The notes below the pieces were generated by a model. That model saw only the letters and a list, made by a program, of their open reading frames with translations. It made no database searches and was not told the DNA's origin. This document shows, piece after piece, positions 49,031 to 58,841 of a DNA stretch of 64,000 bases. The stretch is from Malonomonas rubra DSM 5091 (GTDB lineage Bacteria; Desulfobacterota; Desulfuromonadia; Desulfuromonadales; Geopsychrobacteraceae). The stretch lies in the NCBI RefSeq assembly GCF_900142125.1, contig NZ_FQZT01000004.1, forward strand, positions 186,001 to 250,000. Reading direction: 5' to 3'. Position 1 is the stretch's first letter; each line of letters begins with the position of its first letter. The position numbers and the translations under genes are program-made.

Positions 49031-50401
49031 ATGATTGTAGTTGCATTGTTCATGTTTCTGTTTATCGCGTTTGCTGCCGGATTCCTGTATTTCTGGGGGA
49101 TCAATCCGGGAGAGGTTACGGTCTTTCTAACCAGTGAGCAGAGTTTTACCCTGCCGACCTCGATTATGTTGGTGCTTATCCTGCTGATCGGCCTGTTGCT
49201 CGGCAACAGTGTCCACATCTTCAGTGCCCTGACGAGTACGGCGAAAATTTGGCGTGGCGGGCGCAAACAGAAAAAAGCAGAAGAAATTGGCGTCATTTAC
49301 CGCAGTGGCGTCGGCCGTCTGCTCTCGGGCGATCTGAAGAAAGCTCGCACGCTGCTGAAGAAGGCGCTCGATCGCGATCCGAAACGGGTTGATAGCTACC
49401 TTGCATTGGCCAGTGTTGCTGAGCAGGAAGGCAATACTCAGGAAGCCATCGATTTGCTGCACAAGGCACGCAAGCTTGATCCGAAAGGGCTGGAGATCCT
49501 CTTCAAACTAGCGCGCACTTTCCAGAATGAAGACCGCCGTGAAGAAGCGATGGCTGTTTATAAAGAACTGCTTGCAGGTGACGCCGAGAACCGTAAGGCG
49601 ATGCGCGCCCTGCGCGACCTGAATATCGAACTGGGTCGTTACAGCGAGGCGCTGGAACTGCAGAAGAAAATCATCAAGGCGACCTCCTCCGGTGCTAAGT
49701 CGGTAGCCGAAAAGCAGATCATGTCCCAATTGCGCTACGAAGTTGCACGCGCTGACCTGGATCGTGGCGAGGCGGAAAAAGTCGTCGATGCCTGCCGCGA
49801 TATGATCAAGCAGGATGCCAGCTTTACCCCGGCCCGTGTAACTCTGGGTGATGCTTATCGCCAACTGAACCGCGCCTCCGATGCTATCAAGGTTTACCAG
49901 GATGGCTACAAGGCTCTGAAGAAGAGCATTTTCCTGGCTCGTTTGGAAGATGTCTACATCGGTGCAGAAGATCCTGCGGCGCTGCTTTCTTTTTACCGCA
50001 GCCGCATGCAGGAAGATAAAGACGATCTGCTGCTTAAGCTTTATCTCGGCCGGCTTTGTCTGCGCCTGGAAATGGTTGATGAAGGGCTGCAACACCTCAC
50101 TGACCTGGAAGCGACCGGCATCGATTTCACGAAGTTACATCTGCTGCTGGCGGAAGCTCATCGCCGTCGCAATAAAATTGATCAAGCGGTTGTCGAGTAT
50201 CAGAAGGCTCTCGGCATTGACAGCCACCTGAGTCTTGGTTTCGTTTGTGAAGAATGTAACGAGCGCTTTGACACATGGCAGGGACGTTGCCCGGTTTGCA
50301 AAGCTTGGGACTCGTTGGTTCTGCCCGAGCGCAAGCAGATTCAGGACGCCAAAGTGGCCGAAAGCCCGCAGCCGATTCCGCACGGTCAACGGGAGGCCTA
50401 A
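49031..50401 (+). CDS. LapA-LapB fusion: DUF1049 membrane anchor plus TPR and rubredoxin-like end
   Basis: 456 residues. ATG 49031 is chosen over 49025 because GGAG sits 6 bases before it. Two membrane helices at the N-terminus (MIVVALFMFLFIAFAAGF, IMLVLILLIGLLLGNSV) match LapA (DUF1049). Multiple TPRs follow (about 85-420: KARTLLKKALDRDPKRVDSY). The C-terminal Cys4 finger CEECNERFDTWQGRCPVC is the rubredoxin-type site of LapB/YciM. LapB tunes LpxC stability and lipopolysaccharide synthesis in enterobacteria. Here both proteins are one chain. Confidence 0.87.
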   Translation: MIVVALFMFLFIAFAAGFLYFWGINPGEVTVFLTSEQSFTLPTSIMLVLILLIGLLLGNSVHIFSALTSTAKIWRGGRKQKKAEEIGVIYRSGVGRLLSGDLKKARTLLKKALDRDPKRVDSYLALASVAEQEGNTQEAIDLLHKARKLDPKGLEILFKLARTFQNEDRREEAMAVYKELLAGDAENRKAMRALRDLNIELGRYSEALELQKKIIKATSSGAKSVAEKQIMSQLRYEVARADLDRGEAEKVVDACRDMIKQDASFTPARVTLGDAYRQLNRASDAIKVYQDGYKALKKSIFLARLEDVYIGAEDPAALLSFYRSRMQEDKDDLLLKLYLGRLCLRLEMVDEGLQHLTDLEATGIDFTKLHLLLAEAHRRRNKIDQAVVEYQKALGIDSHLSLGFVCEECNERFDTWQGRCPVCKAWDSLVLPERKQIQDAKVAESPQPIPHGQREA

Positions 50402-50404
50402 AGG

Positions 50405-51931
50405 GTGGCACAGCAACCGGTCGCACTGGTTATTCTGGATGGTTGGGGGATCAGCAACAGCTGTGACAACAACGCCGCCTGTATGGCCAAGACTCCTACG
50501 ATGGATGCCCTGCGTGCCGAGTGGCCGAATGGTCGGCTCGGTGCCTCCGGGCGCGATGTTGGCCTGCCAGATGGGCAGATGGGTAACTCAGAGGTCGGTC
50601 ACCTCAACATCGGGGCGGGTCGGATTGTTTATCAGGATTTGACCCGGATCAGTTTGGCGATTGAAGACGGCAGCCTGTACGAAAATCCGGTGCTGAAAGA
50701 GCTTTGCAGAAAGCTGGTCGATAGCAAGGGCAAGCTGCATCTGCTTGGCCTGCTCTCCGACGGCGGAGTGCACTCACACAACAGTCATCTCTACGCTTTT
50801 ATCCGCATGGCGAAACAGCTGGGAGTCAAGGATGTTTGCGTTCATGCCTTTATGGATGGCCGCGATACCCCGCCCAGCAGTGGCGCTGGCTATCTGGCTG
50901 AATTAGAGCAGGAATTGGTAAAGATCGGCCTCGGTCGCGTTGCCACTGTGACCGGGCGCTATTGGGCGATGGATCGGGACAACCGCTGGGACCGGGTTGA
51001 ACAGGCCTACCAGGCTCTGACTGAAGGTTTTGGTCAGCAGGCGGAAACTTCGGCACAGGCCATTGAGGCAGCTTACGCTGCTGGGCAAACCGACGAGTTT
51101 GTCAAGCCTTGGGTCATCGGTGACGGTGGAACCATCGAAGATGGCGACGGTGTGCTCTTTTTTAATTTCCGCGCTGATCGTGCACGTGAAATTACCCGCA
51201 GTTTGACCGACGCCGATTTCGGCGGCTTCAAGCGCAACAAGACTCCGCAGTTGGTCGATTATGTCTGTTTGACAGAATATGATGAAAACTTCGATCTGCC
51301 GGTGGCGTTTCCGTCAGAGACTTATCCAGATATCCTTGCAGAAGTTATCTCCAAAGCCGGTTTGCGGCAACTTCGGATCGCGGAGACGGAAAAATATGCC
51401 CACGTCACCTTCTTTTTTAACGGTGGTGTCGAGGAGGCATGGGAAGGTGAAGATCGGGTCCTCATCCCTTCCCCCCAGGATGTTGCCACTTACGATCAGA
51501 AGCCGGCGATGAGTGCGGTTGAAGTGACCGACGAGGTGGTCAAAAGGATCGAATCGGATCAATATCAATTGATTATTCTCAACTTTGCTAACCCTGATAT
51601 GGTCGGCCATACTGGCGTGCTTGCTGCTGCCATCGAAGCGGTCGAAACGGTCGACAGCTGTTTAGGGCGCGTTGTTGAAGCGATGCTGAAGAAAAACGGT
51701 CGTATGCTGATTACGGCTGATCACGGTAACTGCGAGCAGATGAGTGATGGCAAGGGAGGGGCACATACTGCCCATACCAGCAACCCGGTTCCTTTTGTCT
51801 TTATCGACCCTGAGCAGAAAGATGCCAAGCTGCGCGATGGTATTCTCGCTGACCTGGCACCGACGATCCTGCAGTTGTTGGGCATCGAAGTCCCCGCGGC
51901 GATGACCGGAAAAAGTCTGCTGGCCGGATAA
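50405..51931 (+). CDS. gpmI: 2,3-bisphosphoglycerate-independent phosphoglycerate mutase
   Basis: 508 residues from GTG, GGGAGG upstream inside the previous gene. Alkaline-phosphatase fold: VILDGWG, phospho-Ser motif [28 protein letters not shown], and metal ligands in ADHGNCEQM and GAHTAHTSN. It interconverts 3- and 2-phosphoglycerate with two manganese. It lies 3 bp after the LapAB gene. Confidence 0.97.
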   Translation: MAQQPVALVILDGWGISNSCDNNAACMAKTPTMDALRAEWPNGRLGASGRDVGLPDGQMGNSEVGHLNIGAGRIVYQDLTRISLAIEDGSLYENPVLKELCRKLVDSKGKLHLLGLLSDGGVHSHNSHLYAFIRMAKQLGVKDVCVHAFMDGRDTPPSSGAGYLAELEQELVKIGLGRVATVTGRYWAMDRDNRWDRVEQAYQALTEGFGQQAETSAQAIEAAYAAGQTDEFVKPWVIGDGGTIEDGDGVLFFNFRADRAREITRSLTDADFGGFKRNKTPQLVDYVCLTEYDENFDLPVAFPSETYPDILAEVISKAGLRQLRIAETEKYAHVTFFFNGGVEEAWEGEDRVLIPSPQDVATYDQKPAMSAVEVTDEVVKRIESDQYQLIILNFANPDMVGHTGVLAAAIEAVETVDSCLGRVVEAMLKKNGRMLITADHGNCEQMSDGKGGAHTAHTSNPVPFVFIDPEQKDAKLRDGILADLAPTILQLLGIEVPAAMTGKSLLAG

Positions 51932-51961
51932 TCTTCGAACTGACGGATTTGGGGGGAACGG

Positions 51962-52666
51962 ATGCTGCAGTTTGCTCGCTGGCTGTTTCAGCAACTCTTC
52001 CCTGCTGCCTGTCCCCTCTGTAAACAAACCTTTCCTGCCGGTTGGGCGGAGCCTTTTTGCAGCTCCTGCTCAGCCGGTTTTCTTGTTTTGCCGTCCGGGC
52101 GCTGCAGCTGCTGTGCTCTTCCTTTTGGGGGAGGTGCAAACAGCTCTCATCTTTGTAGCCGTTGTTTGCAGAATCCCCCTGCGTTCAGCCAGGTACACGC
52201 CCTCGGCCGCTATGAAAAATCCCTGCGCGAGGCGATTCATCAATTCAAGTTTAACAATCAGGTGTCACTCGATAGACCGCTGGCTGAAATACTTGCTGCA
52301 GTGATTCCGCCGGGTTGCGAGTTCGACCTGATTGTTCCCGTCCCTTTGTCGCCTGCACGTTTGCGCCACCGCAGCTTTAACCAAGCTCTTCTGCTGGGAC
52401 GGGAGTTGGGCAAGAGACTGGCTGCGCCGGTAGAAAACGGACTGCTGGTCAAGCAGGTTGAAACCATCGCGCAACATGATTTATCAGCTTCGGAAAGGCA
52501 GAGAAACTTACAGGGTGCTTTTCGCGTGACGCGCAACCTGTCAGGGGAAAGGGTTCTTCTCGTTGATGATGTGATGACAACAGGTTCGACTCTGCGCGCT
52601 TGCAGTAGCGTGCTGCAAGGGGCTGGATCCGGTGACATTCAGGTTGCTGTCCTGGGACGGGCATGA
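51962..52666 (+). CDS. comF: ComF-family phosphoribosyltransferase-like protein
   Basis: 234 residues. N-terminal zinc-finger-like Cys clusters (CPLCKQ, CSSCSAG, CSCC, LCSRC) precede a PRTase domain with LIVPVPLSPARLRHRSFNQA and the PRPP loop LVDDVMTTGSTL. ComF is needed for DNA uptake in competent bacteria and its homologue is GntX. Enzymatic substrate unknown. GGGGG lies just upstream. Confidence 0.92.
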   Translation: MLQFARWLFQQLFPAACPLCKQTFPAGWAEPFCSSCSAGFLVLPSGRCSCCALPFGGGANSSHLCSRCLQNPPAFSQVHALGRYEKSLREAIHQFKFNNQVSLDRPLAEILAAVIPPGCEFDLIVPVPLSPARLRHRSFNQALLLGRELGKRLAAPVENGLLVKQVETIAQHDLSASERQRNLQGAFRVTRNLSGERVLLVDDVMTTGSTLRACSSVLQGAGSGDIQVAVLGRA

Positions 52667-52746
52667 TGGAGGAAAAGTTTTGCTCGCAACTTAAGTGAAT
52701 GTTATAGTCTGATAATGTTTTCTTATTGCTGTTCCCTGAGGCTGAA

Positions 52747-54204
52747 ATGAAATCGGATTTTCACCGCCTGCTGGCCGAATATCCCCTGGAAACCCTGCTG
52801 CAAACCATCCCGACTGGACTTTTTCTGGTCGATACCGACTTTCAGGTTGTCTATTGGAATACAGAAGCCGAGCGGATTACCGGCTACAGCTCAGCTGAAG
52901 CGGTCGGCAGGCATTGCTCATTTCTTGAAGGTATTCCCTGCAAAGACAAGTGTGGGCTTTACGCCGAAGATACAGAAAAGCCGGTTATCGGCATTAACTG
53001 CTCAGTTCAGCACAAAGACGGTCGTACTATTCAGCTGACCAAAAATGTCGACTTGCTACGGAACAAGACGGGGACAGTCATCGGTGGCATTGAGGCCTTT
53101 GTTGATATCAGCCGGTTGAAACAGCTGGAGAACAGTTTGCGTAGTGAGGTCGAAGATCGCACCCGTGAACTTGAACTGGAAAAGGCTGCCCTGCACTCCG
53201 TTCTTGATGGCATGGTCGACCCGGTTTACATCTGCGATGCCGAGTTCCGCATTACCTTCATCAACCGTGCTTTGCGCGATATTTACGGTGATATTACCGG
53301 CCAAGTCTGCCATCGGGCATTGCATAATTCATCTCTTGTCTGCGAAGACTGCCCGATTACAGATGTCCTTTCCGGTGGAGTTGAGTTCCGTGAGCGTGAG
53401 CTGGAAAACACCGGCAAGATTTATGAAATTGTTCATTCGCCGTTCCCGATGGCACAGAATCCAACCCATAAGCTGGGAGTTTTCCGTGATATTACCGAAC
53501 GTAAAGCGGCCGAACGCCGCCTGCAGCAGGCTAACGGCGAACTGGATGCTTTTGTTTCCACGGTTTCTCATGACCTGCGCTCACCACTGACTCCGCTGAT
53601 CGGCTTTGCTGAGTTGCTGGAAGAGCGTAGTGTCGATCAGCTGGATGAGATCGGTCGCGAAGCTTTGTCGGAGATTAAAAAAACCGCGACCCGGATGAAA
53701 GCGCTGCTGGAAGACCTGCTGACATTGGCGCGAGTCGGTCAGTTGAAAAACCCGGTGCAAAAGGTCGATGTGACCCGGGTGGCTGAAGATGTGATGCTGG
53801 AGTTGGCAGACAAAGTCATTGAACGCCAGGCAAAGGTCGATATTTCGCCGCTTCCCAATGTCCGTATTCCTGAGTCTCTACTGACCGATCTGTTCCGCAA
53901 CCTGCTGGCGAATGCTTTAAAGTATGCGGCGGTTGAAGACCCGCGTATCGAAATTAGCGGCGAAAGCTTTCCGGGCCGCGTGCGTTATCGTGTGGTCGAT
54001 CATGGCCCCGGTATCGCGCGGGATGAAATGGCGGAAGTTTTTGAGCCGTTTCGTCGCGGCAGTAGCAGCCGGGCACACCAGGGGAGCGGCATCGGCCTGG
54101 CGACCGTTGCTAAAATCGCCCGTGTTTACGAAGGTTCGGCATGGGTTGAAGAGACACCCGGCGGCGGCGCGACCTTTGTTGTCGAACTGGCTAGAAACGA
54201 TTAA
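52747..54204 (+). CDS. PAS-PAS sensor histidine kinase
   Basis: 485 residues, no membrane segment, so cytoplasmic. Two PAS domains: residues about 10-130 (LFLVDTDFQVVYWNTEAERITG) and about 150-265 (YICDAEFRITFINRAL). Both hold clustered Cys (EGIPCKDKC; VCEDCPI), which may bind a cofactor or sense redox. HisKA has the H-box STVSHDLRSPLTPLIG. The ATPase domain has NLLANALKY, DHGPGIA and GSGIGLATVAK. The partner regulator is not adjacent. ATG 52747 chosen. Confidence 0.9.
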   Translation: MKSDFHRLLAEYPLETLLQTIPTGLFLVDTDFQVVYWNTEAERITGYSSAEAVGRHCSFLEGIPCKDKCGLYAEDTEKPVIGINCSVQHKDGRTIQLTKNVDLLRNKTGTVIGGIEAFVDISRLKQLENSLRSEVEDRTRELELEKAALHSVLDGMVDPVYICDAEFRITFINRALRDIYGDITGQVCHRALHNSSLVCEDCPITDVLSGGVEFRERELENTGKIYEIVHSPFPMAQNPTHKLGVFRDITERKAAERRLQQANGELDAFVSTVSHDLRSPLTPLIGFAELLEERSVDQLDEIGREALSEIKKTATRMKALLEDLLTLARVGQLKNPVQKVDVTRVAEDVMLELADKVIERQAKVDISPLPNVRIPESLLTDLFRNLLANALKYAAVEDPRIEISGESFPGRVRYRVVDHGPGIARDEMAEVFEPFRRGSSSRAHQGSGIGLATVAKIARVYEGSAWVEETPGGGATFVVELARND

Positions 54205-54332
54205 AACCCTCCTTTTGCCTCATCTCCTGCCGTTTACCTGTTGTTAGCGACCGCTGGAGAGGAATCTTTTGCCGCAAAAAGAAAATCCCTTTATGCTTGA
54301 AATCCAACACTTTCTTGTTTTTTCTTCAGTTC

Positions 54333-54446
54333 TATAACCCAAAAAAGGTTTATGAAATCAAAGCTTGGGTGCTGACCACGAAGATACAGAGTCGCTCTGA
54401 TTTATTTGACTTTCTTCGTGTTCACTGTGAAACCGTCTGGGTTATA
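54333..54446 (+). ncRNA. candidate structured leader RNA of lytS
   Basis: Three inverted repeats are nested in 114 bases. The outer arms are 54333-54341 / 54438-54446 (TATAACCCA) and the middle arms 54377-54384 / 54413-54420 (CACGAAGA). The inner hairpin is 54387-54391 / 54395-54399 (CAGAG, loop TCG). They form one coaxial long-range structure directly upstream of lytS. It matches no RNA family I recognise. Confidence 0.45.
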
Positions 54447-54469
54447 AGTTTTTTACAGGTCGAGGGATT

Positions 54470-56167
54470 ATGCCGTTAATCTTTGAACTGTTGCAGCAGA
54501 TGGCGATGATTGTCGTCATCGCCTATCTTTTCAGTAAATCGCCGGCGATGAATTATCTGACCGGTGAGCGCTTGCGTAACCGCGAGAAACTGATCCTGTA
54601 TTTTACCTTTACCCTGTTTTCGATTCTGGGAACCTATACCGGCTTGCCGATTCAGGGAGCCATTGCCAATACGCGCGCGATTGGAGCTGTGCTGGCAGGG
54701 TTGATTGGTGGCCCAGCTCTTGGCGTTTCTGTTGGTTTGACGGCAGGGATTCATCGTTTCTCTCTTGGCGGTTTCACTGCTTTTTCCTGCGGCATCTCGA
54801 CGACAACTGAAGGCCTCATCGGCGGTTTGATCCACTTATGGCTGATGAAGAAAAACAACCCTGAACAGGTTTTTCAGCCGGCTATCGCCTTCGGCGCGAC
54901 CTTTGTTGCCGAAGTGACCCAGATGGTTTTGATTCTGCTTTTGTCCCGCCCCTTTTCCGACGCCCTTGCACTGGTGGAGATGATTGCTTTGCCGATGATT
55001 CTGGCCAACTCGGTTGGCGCAGCCTTGTTTATCAGCATGGTTAGGGACCAGAAACGGGTAAGGGATAAGGTCGGGGCAATGTTCTCTTCCAAGGCCTTTA
55101 CCGTCGCTGACAGGACACTGGGGATATTGAGCCGCGGCTTCAGTTCTGAATCTGCCAAAGAAATGGTCGAGATTATTCGGCAGGAGACAGGGGTCGGAGC
55201 CGTGGCGATAACCGACCGGGAAAAAATTCTCGCATTCGCCGGTATCGGTGATGATCACCATCGCCCGGGAAACCCGGTTGTCACGAAATGGTCACAGCTG
55301 GCCTTGAGTGAAAATAAAGTTGTTTTCGCTAATGGTTATGAAGATCATTTCCAGTGCCCTTTAACCGATGATTGCCCGATCGGGTCTGTCCTGGTGGTTC
55401 CACTGCAGATGGATCAGGAGGTGGTGGGTACCATCAGCCTGTACGAGCCGAAAACCAAGCTGTTTCTCAGTATCAACCGCTCTTTCGGGGAAGGCCTGGC
55501 AACTCTTTATTCGCATCAGTTGCTGAGATCGCGGTATGAGGAACAGAAATCGCTCTTGGTCCGATCGGAGTTGAAGCTGATCCAGGCGCAGGTCAATCCA
55601 CATTTTTTATTCAATGCGCTCAATACAATACGCGCTGTTGTTCGCAAAGACTCGGACAGGGCTCGTGACTTGCTGCTGGAACTTTCAAACTTCTTCCGTA
55701 CAAACTTGAAGCGGACCAGTGATACTGTGACATTGGAAGAGGAAATCGCTCACAGCGGTGCCTACCTGGAAATAGAAAAAGCGCGTTTTGGCAAACGTCT
55801 GGTTGTTGAGATGGAGATCGATCCGCAGCTGAAGGGATTGAGGGTGCCGGCCTTTACCCTGCAGCCGTTAATAGAAAATGCTGTCAAGCATGGAGTTGCC
55901 AGCCTGCTCGATCAGGGGTATATCTGGGTGAGAGCTTATCAGCAAGGACGGCTTGCTTTGATCGAGGTTGAAGATAACGCTGGCTGCTACTGTAAACCGC
56001 TCGAATCCCAGGGGCTGGGAATGAAACTCGTAGATAAACGGGTGAAAAATCTTTATGGAAACGAGGCCGGACTGTCGGTCGAATGTGTGCCGCAGGAGAA
56101 GACCCTGATTAGGGTCACGATTCCTCAAGACAAAGGGCAATTTGATGATTCGAGCGCTGATTGTTGA
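54470..56167 (+). CDS. lytS: LytS-type sensor histidine kinase (5TMR-LYT, GAF, His_kinase)
   Basis: 565 residues. About 180 N-terminal residues form the 5TMR-LYT membrane sensor (SILGTYTGLPIQGAIANTRAIGA, GGPALGVSVGLTAGIHR). A GAF-like domain follows (about 205-355). The kinase core has VNPHFLFNALNTIRAVV near residue 375 with the phospho-His, and an ATPase domain with LQPLIENAVKHG and GLGMKLVDKRV. Relatives include E. coli BtsS, which senses pyruvate, and Bacillus LytS, which controls pyruvate transport. It overlaps the response-regulator gene by 23 bases. GAGGG precedes the ATG. Confidence 0.93.
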   Translation: MPLIFELLQQMAMIVVIAYLFSKSPAMNYLTGERLRNREKLILYFTFTLFSILGTYTGLPIQGAIANTRAIGAVLAGLIGGPALGVSVGLTAGIHRFSLGGFTAFSCGISTTTEGLIGGLIHLWLMKKNNPEQVFQPAIAFGATFVAEVTQMVLILLLSRPFSDALALVEMIALPMILANSVGAALFISMVRDQKRVRDKVGAMFSSKAFTVADRTLGILSRGFSSESAKEMVEIIRQETGVGAVAITDREKILAFAGIGDDHHRPGNPVVTKWSQLALSENKVVFANGYEDHFQCPLTDDCPIGSVLVVPLQMDQEVVGTISLYEPKTKLFLSINRSFGEGLATLYSHQLLRSRYEEQKSLLVRSELKLIQAQVNPHFLFNALNTIRAVVRKDSDRARDLLLELSNFFRTNLKRTSDTVTLEEEIAHSGAYLEIEKARFGKRLVVEMEIDPQLKGLRVPAFTLQPLIENAVKHGVASLLDQGYIWVRAYQQGRLALIEVEDNAGCYCKPLESQGLGMKLVDKRVKNLYGNEAGLSVECVPQEKTLIRVTIPQDKGQFDDSSADC

Positions 56168-56855
56168 TGATGAGGAACTGGCTTGTGAAGAGCTTCAGCT
56201 TTTGCTGGAAGAAACCGGTGCTTTTGAGCTCGTCGGGGTGTGCTTTAACGCGTTGGACGCCTTGAAACAGATCAAGGAAAAACGCCCCGAACTTCTGTTC
56301 CTCGATATTGAAATGCCTCAAATAAATGGCTTTGAGCTTCTGGCGATGATCGAAGCTGACTTGATGCCGCACGTTGTTTTTGTGACGGCTTACGATGAAC
56401 ATGCCCTTAAGGCCTTTGAGGAAAAGACCCTCGACTACCTGCTGAAACCGGTTTCCCGGGAGCGAATGGACAAAACGGTTGCCAAGTTACGGGAAACGAT
56501 CAGGCGAGGCCAGGTTCCCAGTTACGAGGTCGATTCTCTGAAGCAGATTCCTTGTCAACAATCCAACCGGGTCAAATTAATAGCGACAGGTGATGTTGAG
56601 TTTGCGTTTTCTGACCTTGCCGGGATTCATGTGGTGAGCCCGGAAGGAATGTATTTTACCGAGCTGACGTTGAAAGCACTGGAGGAGAAAACCGAGCTGC
56701 TGCGTTGCCACCGGAAATACCTGATCAACCCGGCAAAAATCGATCAGATAAAAATGCTTGAAAACGGGTTAGCCGAAATCATAACTTTCCGCAACGCAAA
56801 AATACCGGTCAGCCGACGTTACCTGAGACAGCTGAAGGCCAAACTAGAGCTATAA
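56145..56855 (+). CDS. lytR: LytTR-type response regulator
   Basis: 236 residues from ATG 56145. The receiver domain has acceptor Asp in LLFLDIEMPQINGF and VTAYDEHALKAFEEKTLDYLLKP. A linker leads to a LytTR DNA-binding domain (about 135-236: NRVKLIATGDVEFAF, CHRKYLINPAKID, NAKIPVSRRYLRQLK). Partner of the LytS kinase. Its likely target is the TRAP operon that begins 222 bp downstream. Confidence 0.94.
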   Translation: MIRALIVDDEELACEELQLLLEETGAFELVGVCFNALDALKQIKEKRPELLFLDIEMPQINGFELLAMIEADLMPHVVFVTAYDEHALKAFEEKTLDYLLKPVSRERMDKTVAKLRETIRRGQVPSYEVDSLKQIPCQQSNRVKLIATGDVEFAFSDLAGIHVVSPEGMYFTELTLKALEEKTELLRCHRKYLINPAKIDQIKMLENGLAEIITFRNAKIPVSRRYLRQLKAKLEL

Positions 56856-57008
56856 TTCTTTGAAATTGCCACTCAAACAGCCATATCGACCACTCATCAT
56901 AATCCCCTTCTGGCTATTTATAATCCTGGTTTAAATTGTTTACTCTGATTTACGGGAATATTTTCTCGAGCCATTGACAACTGGCTGTTTGCTAGGGAGA
57001 ATTGAGAT

Positions 57009-57029
57009 CTAATACTAAAAAAGTGTTAG
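57009..57029. promoter_or_regulatory. dyad upstream of dctP
   Basis: CTAATACT (57009-57016) and AGTGTTAG (57022-57029) are inverted with one mismatch and a 5-base A spacer, about 50 bp before dctP. It may be an operator, possibly for LytR. Confidence 0.4.
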
Positions 57030-57077
57030 TTTCTGGTCTCTATCATCACTTTCTTAACAATGACGTGGAGGAGCTGT

Positions 57078-58163
57078 ATGAAGAAATCGATTTTTCGCCT
57101 GACTCTGTGCACCTTGGCCATTTGTTCGCTGCTACTGACTGGAACACTGGTAACCAAGGCTGATGCCGCACCGAAGTATCGCTGGAAGCTGGCTCAGACC
57201 TGGGGAACCGGTTTCCCGATTTTTGGTGATGCGGTTATCAAAATGGCGGACATGGTCAAAGAGATGTCGAACGGCGAGATGGAAATCCGCATCGATTCGT
57301 CAAACAAGCATAAAGCTGCATTCGGTGTGCTTGATATGGTCAAAGCCGGCCAGTATGAGATGGGGCACTCAGCATCTTATTATTGGAAGGGCAAGGATGT
57401 TAATACCATGTTCTTCACGACCATGCCGTTCGGTATGATCGCTCCTGAACAGTATGCCTGGTTCTACTATGGCGGCGGCATGGAGCTGATGAAGGAAGTT
57501 TACGACAAGCACGGTGTCTATTCTTACCCGGGCGGTAATACCAGCAACCAGATGGGTGGCTGGTTCCAGAAAGAGATCAACAGCCTTGAGGACTTGAAAG
57601 GTCTGAAGATGCGGATCCCTGGTTTTGCCGGTGAGGTCCTGTCGAAGCTGGGTGTTGTTGTCACCAATATCGCACCGGGTGAGCTCTACACCGCTCTCGA
57701 CCGTGGGACCATCGATGCTCTGGAATGGGTCGGTCCCTCTCTCGATCTGAATATGGGCTTCCACAAGATTACTCCTTACTACTACACCGGTTGGCATGAG
57801 CCTGCGACCGAGCTGCAATTCATGGTCAACAAGAAGAAGTTTGACGCCCTGCCAAAGCACCTGCAGAAGATTGTAGAAATCGCCATGCAATATGCTGCCT
57901 ACGACATGTATGCCCGTTCCTACAATGACAGCGCTGAAAACTGGGACAAGATCGCCAAGGAATATCCGAACGTAAAGATCAAGACTTTCCCGAAAGATGT
58001 TATTGCAGCGATGAAGGCAGAAAACGAAAAGCTGCTCAAGGAAACTGCAGCCAAGGATCCAGTTTTCAAGAAGATCTATGACGCCCAGACCGCTTATATG
58101 AAAAAGGCACGTCGTTGGACCGAGATCTCTGATTACGCCTACTTGAAGGATAACCTCGAGTAA
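57078..58163 (+). CDS. dctP: TRAP transporter substrate-binding protein, TakP-like
   Basis: 361 residues from ATG 57078, GGAGGAG upstream. Signal peptide to about residue 31 (LLTGTLVTKADAAP). LKGLKMRIPGFAGEVLSKLG and GELYTALDRGTIDALEWVGP are the DctP ligand region. The arginine of MRIPG contacts the substrate carboxylate, and the ALEWVGP and YYYTGWHEP pieces are those of TakP, which binds alpha-keto acids such as pyruvate. It delivers substrate to DctQM. A hairpin between dctP and dctQ should leave this protein in excess. Confidence 0.93.
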   Translation: MKKSIFRLTLCTLAICSLLLTGTLVTKADAAPKYRWKLAQTWGTGFPIFGDAVIKMADMVKEMSNGEMEIRIDSSNKHKAAFGVLDMVKAGQYEMGHSASYYWKGKDVNTMFFTTMPFGMIAPEQYAWFYYGGGMELMKEVYDKHGVYSYPGGNTSNQMGGWFQKEINSLEDLKGLKMRIPGFAGEVLSKLGVVVTNIAPGELYTALDRGTIDALEWVGPSLDLNMGFHKITPYYYTGWHEPATELQFMVNKKKFDALPKHLQKIVEIAMQYAAYDMYARSYNDSAENWDKIAKEYPNVKIKTFPKDVIAAMKAENEKLLKETAAKDPVFKKIYDAQTAYMKKARRWTEISDYAYLKDNLE

Positions 58164-58181
58164 TACTTTTGCTCACACAGG

Positions 58182-58213
58182 AAAGGCTCCCGGCATTTTA
58201 TGCGGGAGCCTTT
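58182..58213 (+). terminator. intra-operon hairpin between dctP and dctQ
   Basis: AAAGGCTCCCG / CGGGAGCCTTT perfect 11-bp stem with 10-base loop, then T-rich but interrupted sequence. Likely a partial terminator or 3'-end stabiliser of the dctP message. Confidence 0.7.
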
Positions 58214-58242
58214 CTGCTTTCCCTTTTTCCGGCAGGATGATT

Positions 58243-58782
58243 ATGCTGTTAAAAACTGAACGAGTTTTAGATCGGTTTTCCGATTACGTTGGTTACGTCG
58301 CTGCAGCATTGATGCTTCTGATGCTGGCGAACGTTTTTTACGATACGATTATGCGCTACTTTTTCCGTTCCGGTTCCATCGCGCTACAGGAGCTTGAATG
58401 GCATATCTTTTCGGTCGTTTTCCTTTTCGGAATTTCCTACGCGCTCAAAACCGAGGGGCACGTCCGCGTTGACGTTCTCTATGACAAGTTTTCACCCAAA
58501 GCCAAGGCCCTGGTAAATATTGCCGGTACGCTGATCTTTTTGATCCCCCTTGCGGTGCTGATTATCAATGGTTCAACTTGGTTTGTTCACGAGGCTTATA
58601 CGATGAACGAAATCAGCGGCGATCCTGGCGGGCTGACCCACCGTTACTTGATCAAGGCGGTGATTCCACTCTCCTTTGTTTTTCTGGTGATTTCCGCAGC
58701 TGGTTTCGTGGTCCGGAATATCCGTATTTTCCGTGGATTGGAAATGCCCCCGGAGCACCATGTCGAAGACGATGTGCTTTGA
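58243..58782 (+). CDS. dctQ: TRAP transporter small permease subunit
   Basis: About 179 residues, four membrane helices (YVAAALMLLMLANVFYDTI, WHIFSVVFLFGISYAL, NIAGTLIFLIPLAVLII, AVIPLSFVFLVISAAGFV). ELEWHIFS and EGHVRVDVLYDKFSP are typical of DctQ. ATG 58243 follows GGCAGGA; an ATG two codons earlier is possible. It forms the membrane complex with DctM. Confidence 0.92.
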   Translation: MLLKTERVLDRFSDYVGYVAAALMLLMLANVFYDTIMRYFFRSGSIALQELEWHIFSVVFLFGISYALKTEGHVRVDVLYDKFSPKAKALVNIAGTLIFLIPLAVLIINGSTWFVHEAYTMNEISGDPGGLTHRYLIKAVIPLSFVFLVISAAGFVVRNIRIFRGLEMPPEHHVEDDVL

Positions 58783-58841
58783 TCCTGACTTTGCAAACAA
58801 ATAGTGAAGACACTATTTATTGATAAAAGGACGTTGGCGTA

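Noticed and set aside
56941-57077. Sigma54 promoter for the TRAP operon
   Set aside because: TGGC and TTGC elements are present but their spacing does not fit the -24/-12 rule.
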